Shown: positions 63,350 through 64,000 of the stretch, one piece after another
Layout: each line of letters starts with the position of its first letter
Numbering within the stretch: position 1 is the stretch's first letter
The notes under the pieces: model-generated
Told to the model about the DNA's origin: nothing
Databases searched by the model: none
The model's input: the letters and a program-made list of their open reading frames with translations, nothing else
Program-made: the position numbers and the translations under genes
NCBI GenBank assembly: GCA_900543585.1
Contig: UQRP01000008.1
Span: 1-64,000, forward strand
DNA: 64,000 bases
Direction of reading: 5' to 3'
DNA from: an uncultured Prevotella sp.
GTDB taxonomy: Bacteria > Bacteroidota > Bacteroidia > Bacteroidales > Bacteroidaceae

Positions 63350-64000
63350 ATGAAAAATTTATTATCATCATTATTTTTATTAGCTGCCTCTTCGCCTTTG
63401 TCAGCACAGAATTTCCATGCTGACATGACGATGGAGGTGGAAACTAATTTTAAAGATAAAACCAATTGGCTGAACCTTCTCAAACTCAGCTTCTCTGTAG
63501 CTCTCTGTAAGGAGCATTTATATCTCGACCTCGCCACCTTCAGCCTTTGGGAGACCCGTAAGTCGGGAGTGAGCAATGACTATCAGACTTTCTCTAACAT
63601 CTTTACGGGCAACATGCTCCTTACTCCTGCTACTATTGGACTGCGTTGGGAAAATGGCAAGTCCTCACTCTTTTTAGGGGTGCAAAAGTCTGATGACAGT
63701 TATATAGCCTATCCTGGTGCAGGTCTTTTCACCAACAGTTCTGCGGGGACTTATCCAACAATGTCGATGAACTCGTCTATTCCTGTTTATCCATCAGCGG
63801 CTTTGGGCATTCATTATGTCTATTCCTCTTGTGGATGGACGGCTCAGGCTTCAGTTCTCAACGGTAAGGCTGGCAGCCATTTTTCTGGTAGCGATAATGT
63901 GTTCCGCTTCTGTCCGAAATCAGATGGTGTTTTCTCCATAGCCACTGTTGACTATAGCGCGCATGGAAGCATCTACATGCTCGGCAGCTCTTTCTATTCA
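63350..64000 (+). CDS. porin-like outer membrane protein, 3' end outside window
   Basis: 217 codons are visible and the frame is open to the window end. It has a signal peptide (LLSSLFLLAASSPLSAQ), then barrel-like strands: NWLNLLKLSFSVAL, YLDLATFSLWE, DYQTFSNIFTGNM, IGLRWENGKSSLFLGV, FRFCPKSDGVFSIATV. The pattern resembles OprB-type carbohydrate porins of Bacteroidota. 30 bases after murU, possibly in the same transcript. Partial, so the family call is tentative. Confidence 0.65.
   Translation, partial: MKNLLSSLFLLAASSPLSAQNFHADMTMEVETNFKDKTNWLNLLKLSFSVALCKEHLYLDLATFSLWETRKSGVSNDYQTFSNIFTGNMLLTPATIGLRWENGKSSLFLGVQKSDDSYIAYPGAGLFTNSSAGTYPTMSMNSSIPVYPSAALGIHYVYSSCGWTAQASVLNGKAGSHFSGSDNVFRFCPKSDGVFSIATVDYSAHGSIYMLGSSFYS

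Overview
The window looks like a chromosomal segment of a Bacteroidota bacterium, most likely Prevotella or a close relative in the Bacteroidales. The evidence is the repeated Bacteroidota promoter pattern (TTG, 19-21 nt, TAnnTTTG) in front of many genes, few Shine-Dalgarno sites, a complete Na+-translocating NADH:quinone reductase operon, a DUF4270 lipoprotein beside a half-length GT5 protein, an ilv operon containing an acyl-ACP thioesterase, and gene contents typical of gut or oral anaerobes. No phage, insertion sequence, integrase or CRISPR array is visible. This is core genome with a number of interesting local features.

Layout. 1-4.3 kb: 3' end of a 5S rRNA, a 14-bp tandem repeat, gyrA and a secreted TPR-like protein. 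4.4-9.8 kb: a TonB-dependent receptor (minus) divergent from a heavy-metal pair (HMA metallochaperone plus a compact CopA-like ATPase lacking most of the nucleotide-binding domain), then an outer-membrane-type protein. 9.9-14.2 kb: a phenylalanine/tyrosine operon (prephenate dehydratase, aminotransferase, DAHP synthase-chorismate mutase fusion, prephenate dehydrogenase), preceded by a Tyr/Phe-rich leader peptide and a terminator/antiterminator pair. 14.2-19.1 kb (minus): a 42-aa protein, DUF4270 lipoprotein, half glycogen synthase, and a biotin-dependent carboxyltransferase cluster with a tiny MmdE-like subunit. 19.3-24.7 kb: galE, rpsP, agmatine-to-putrescine genes, and an ABC pair resembling FetA/FetB whose ATPase is degenerate. 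24.6-33.2 kb (minus): phytase-like esterase, galK-galM, folC, grpE-dnaJ, an asymmetric ABC-F protein, tRNA-Lys(CTT). 33.7-37.6 kb: small lipoprotein, then a glucosaminidase/LysM - M64 peptidase - TPR - EFR1 ferredoxin operon ending in a 22-bp tandem repeat. 37.8-43.7 kb (minus): nqrABCDEF. 43.9-52 kb: tamB, ffh, folD, an OmpA-family protein. 52.2-58.3 kb: ilvD-ilvB-ilvN-thioesterase, then ilvC with its own promoter. 58.6-60.5 kb: groES-groEL. 60.7-64 kb: a probably leaderless small membrane protein, an AmgK-RapZ fusion kinase, MurU, and the start of an outer-membrane porin-like gene cut by the window end.

How the genes fit together. Amino-acid biosynthesis (aromatic and branched-chain), Leloir galactose use (galM, galK, galE), putrescine synthesis, Na+-based respiration, cell-wall recycling (GH73, AmgK/MurU) and chaperones dominate. 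The strongest unusual observations are the aromatic attenuator, the AmgK-RapZ fusion, the CopA without an N-domain, the ABC-F and FetA-like ATPases with lost catalytic motifs, the MmdE-like orphan subunit, and sigma-54-like promoter elements in front of both chaperone operons.
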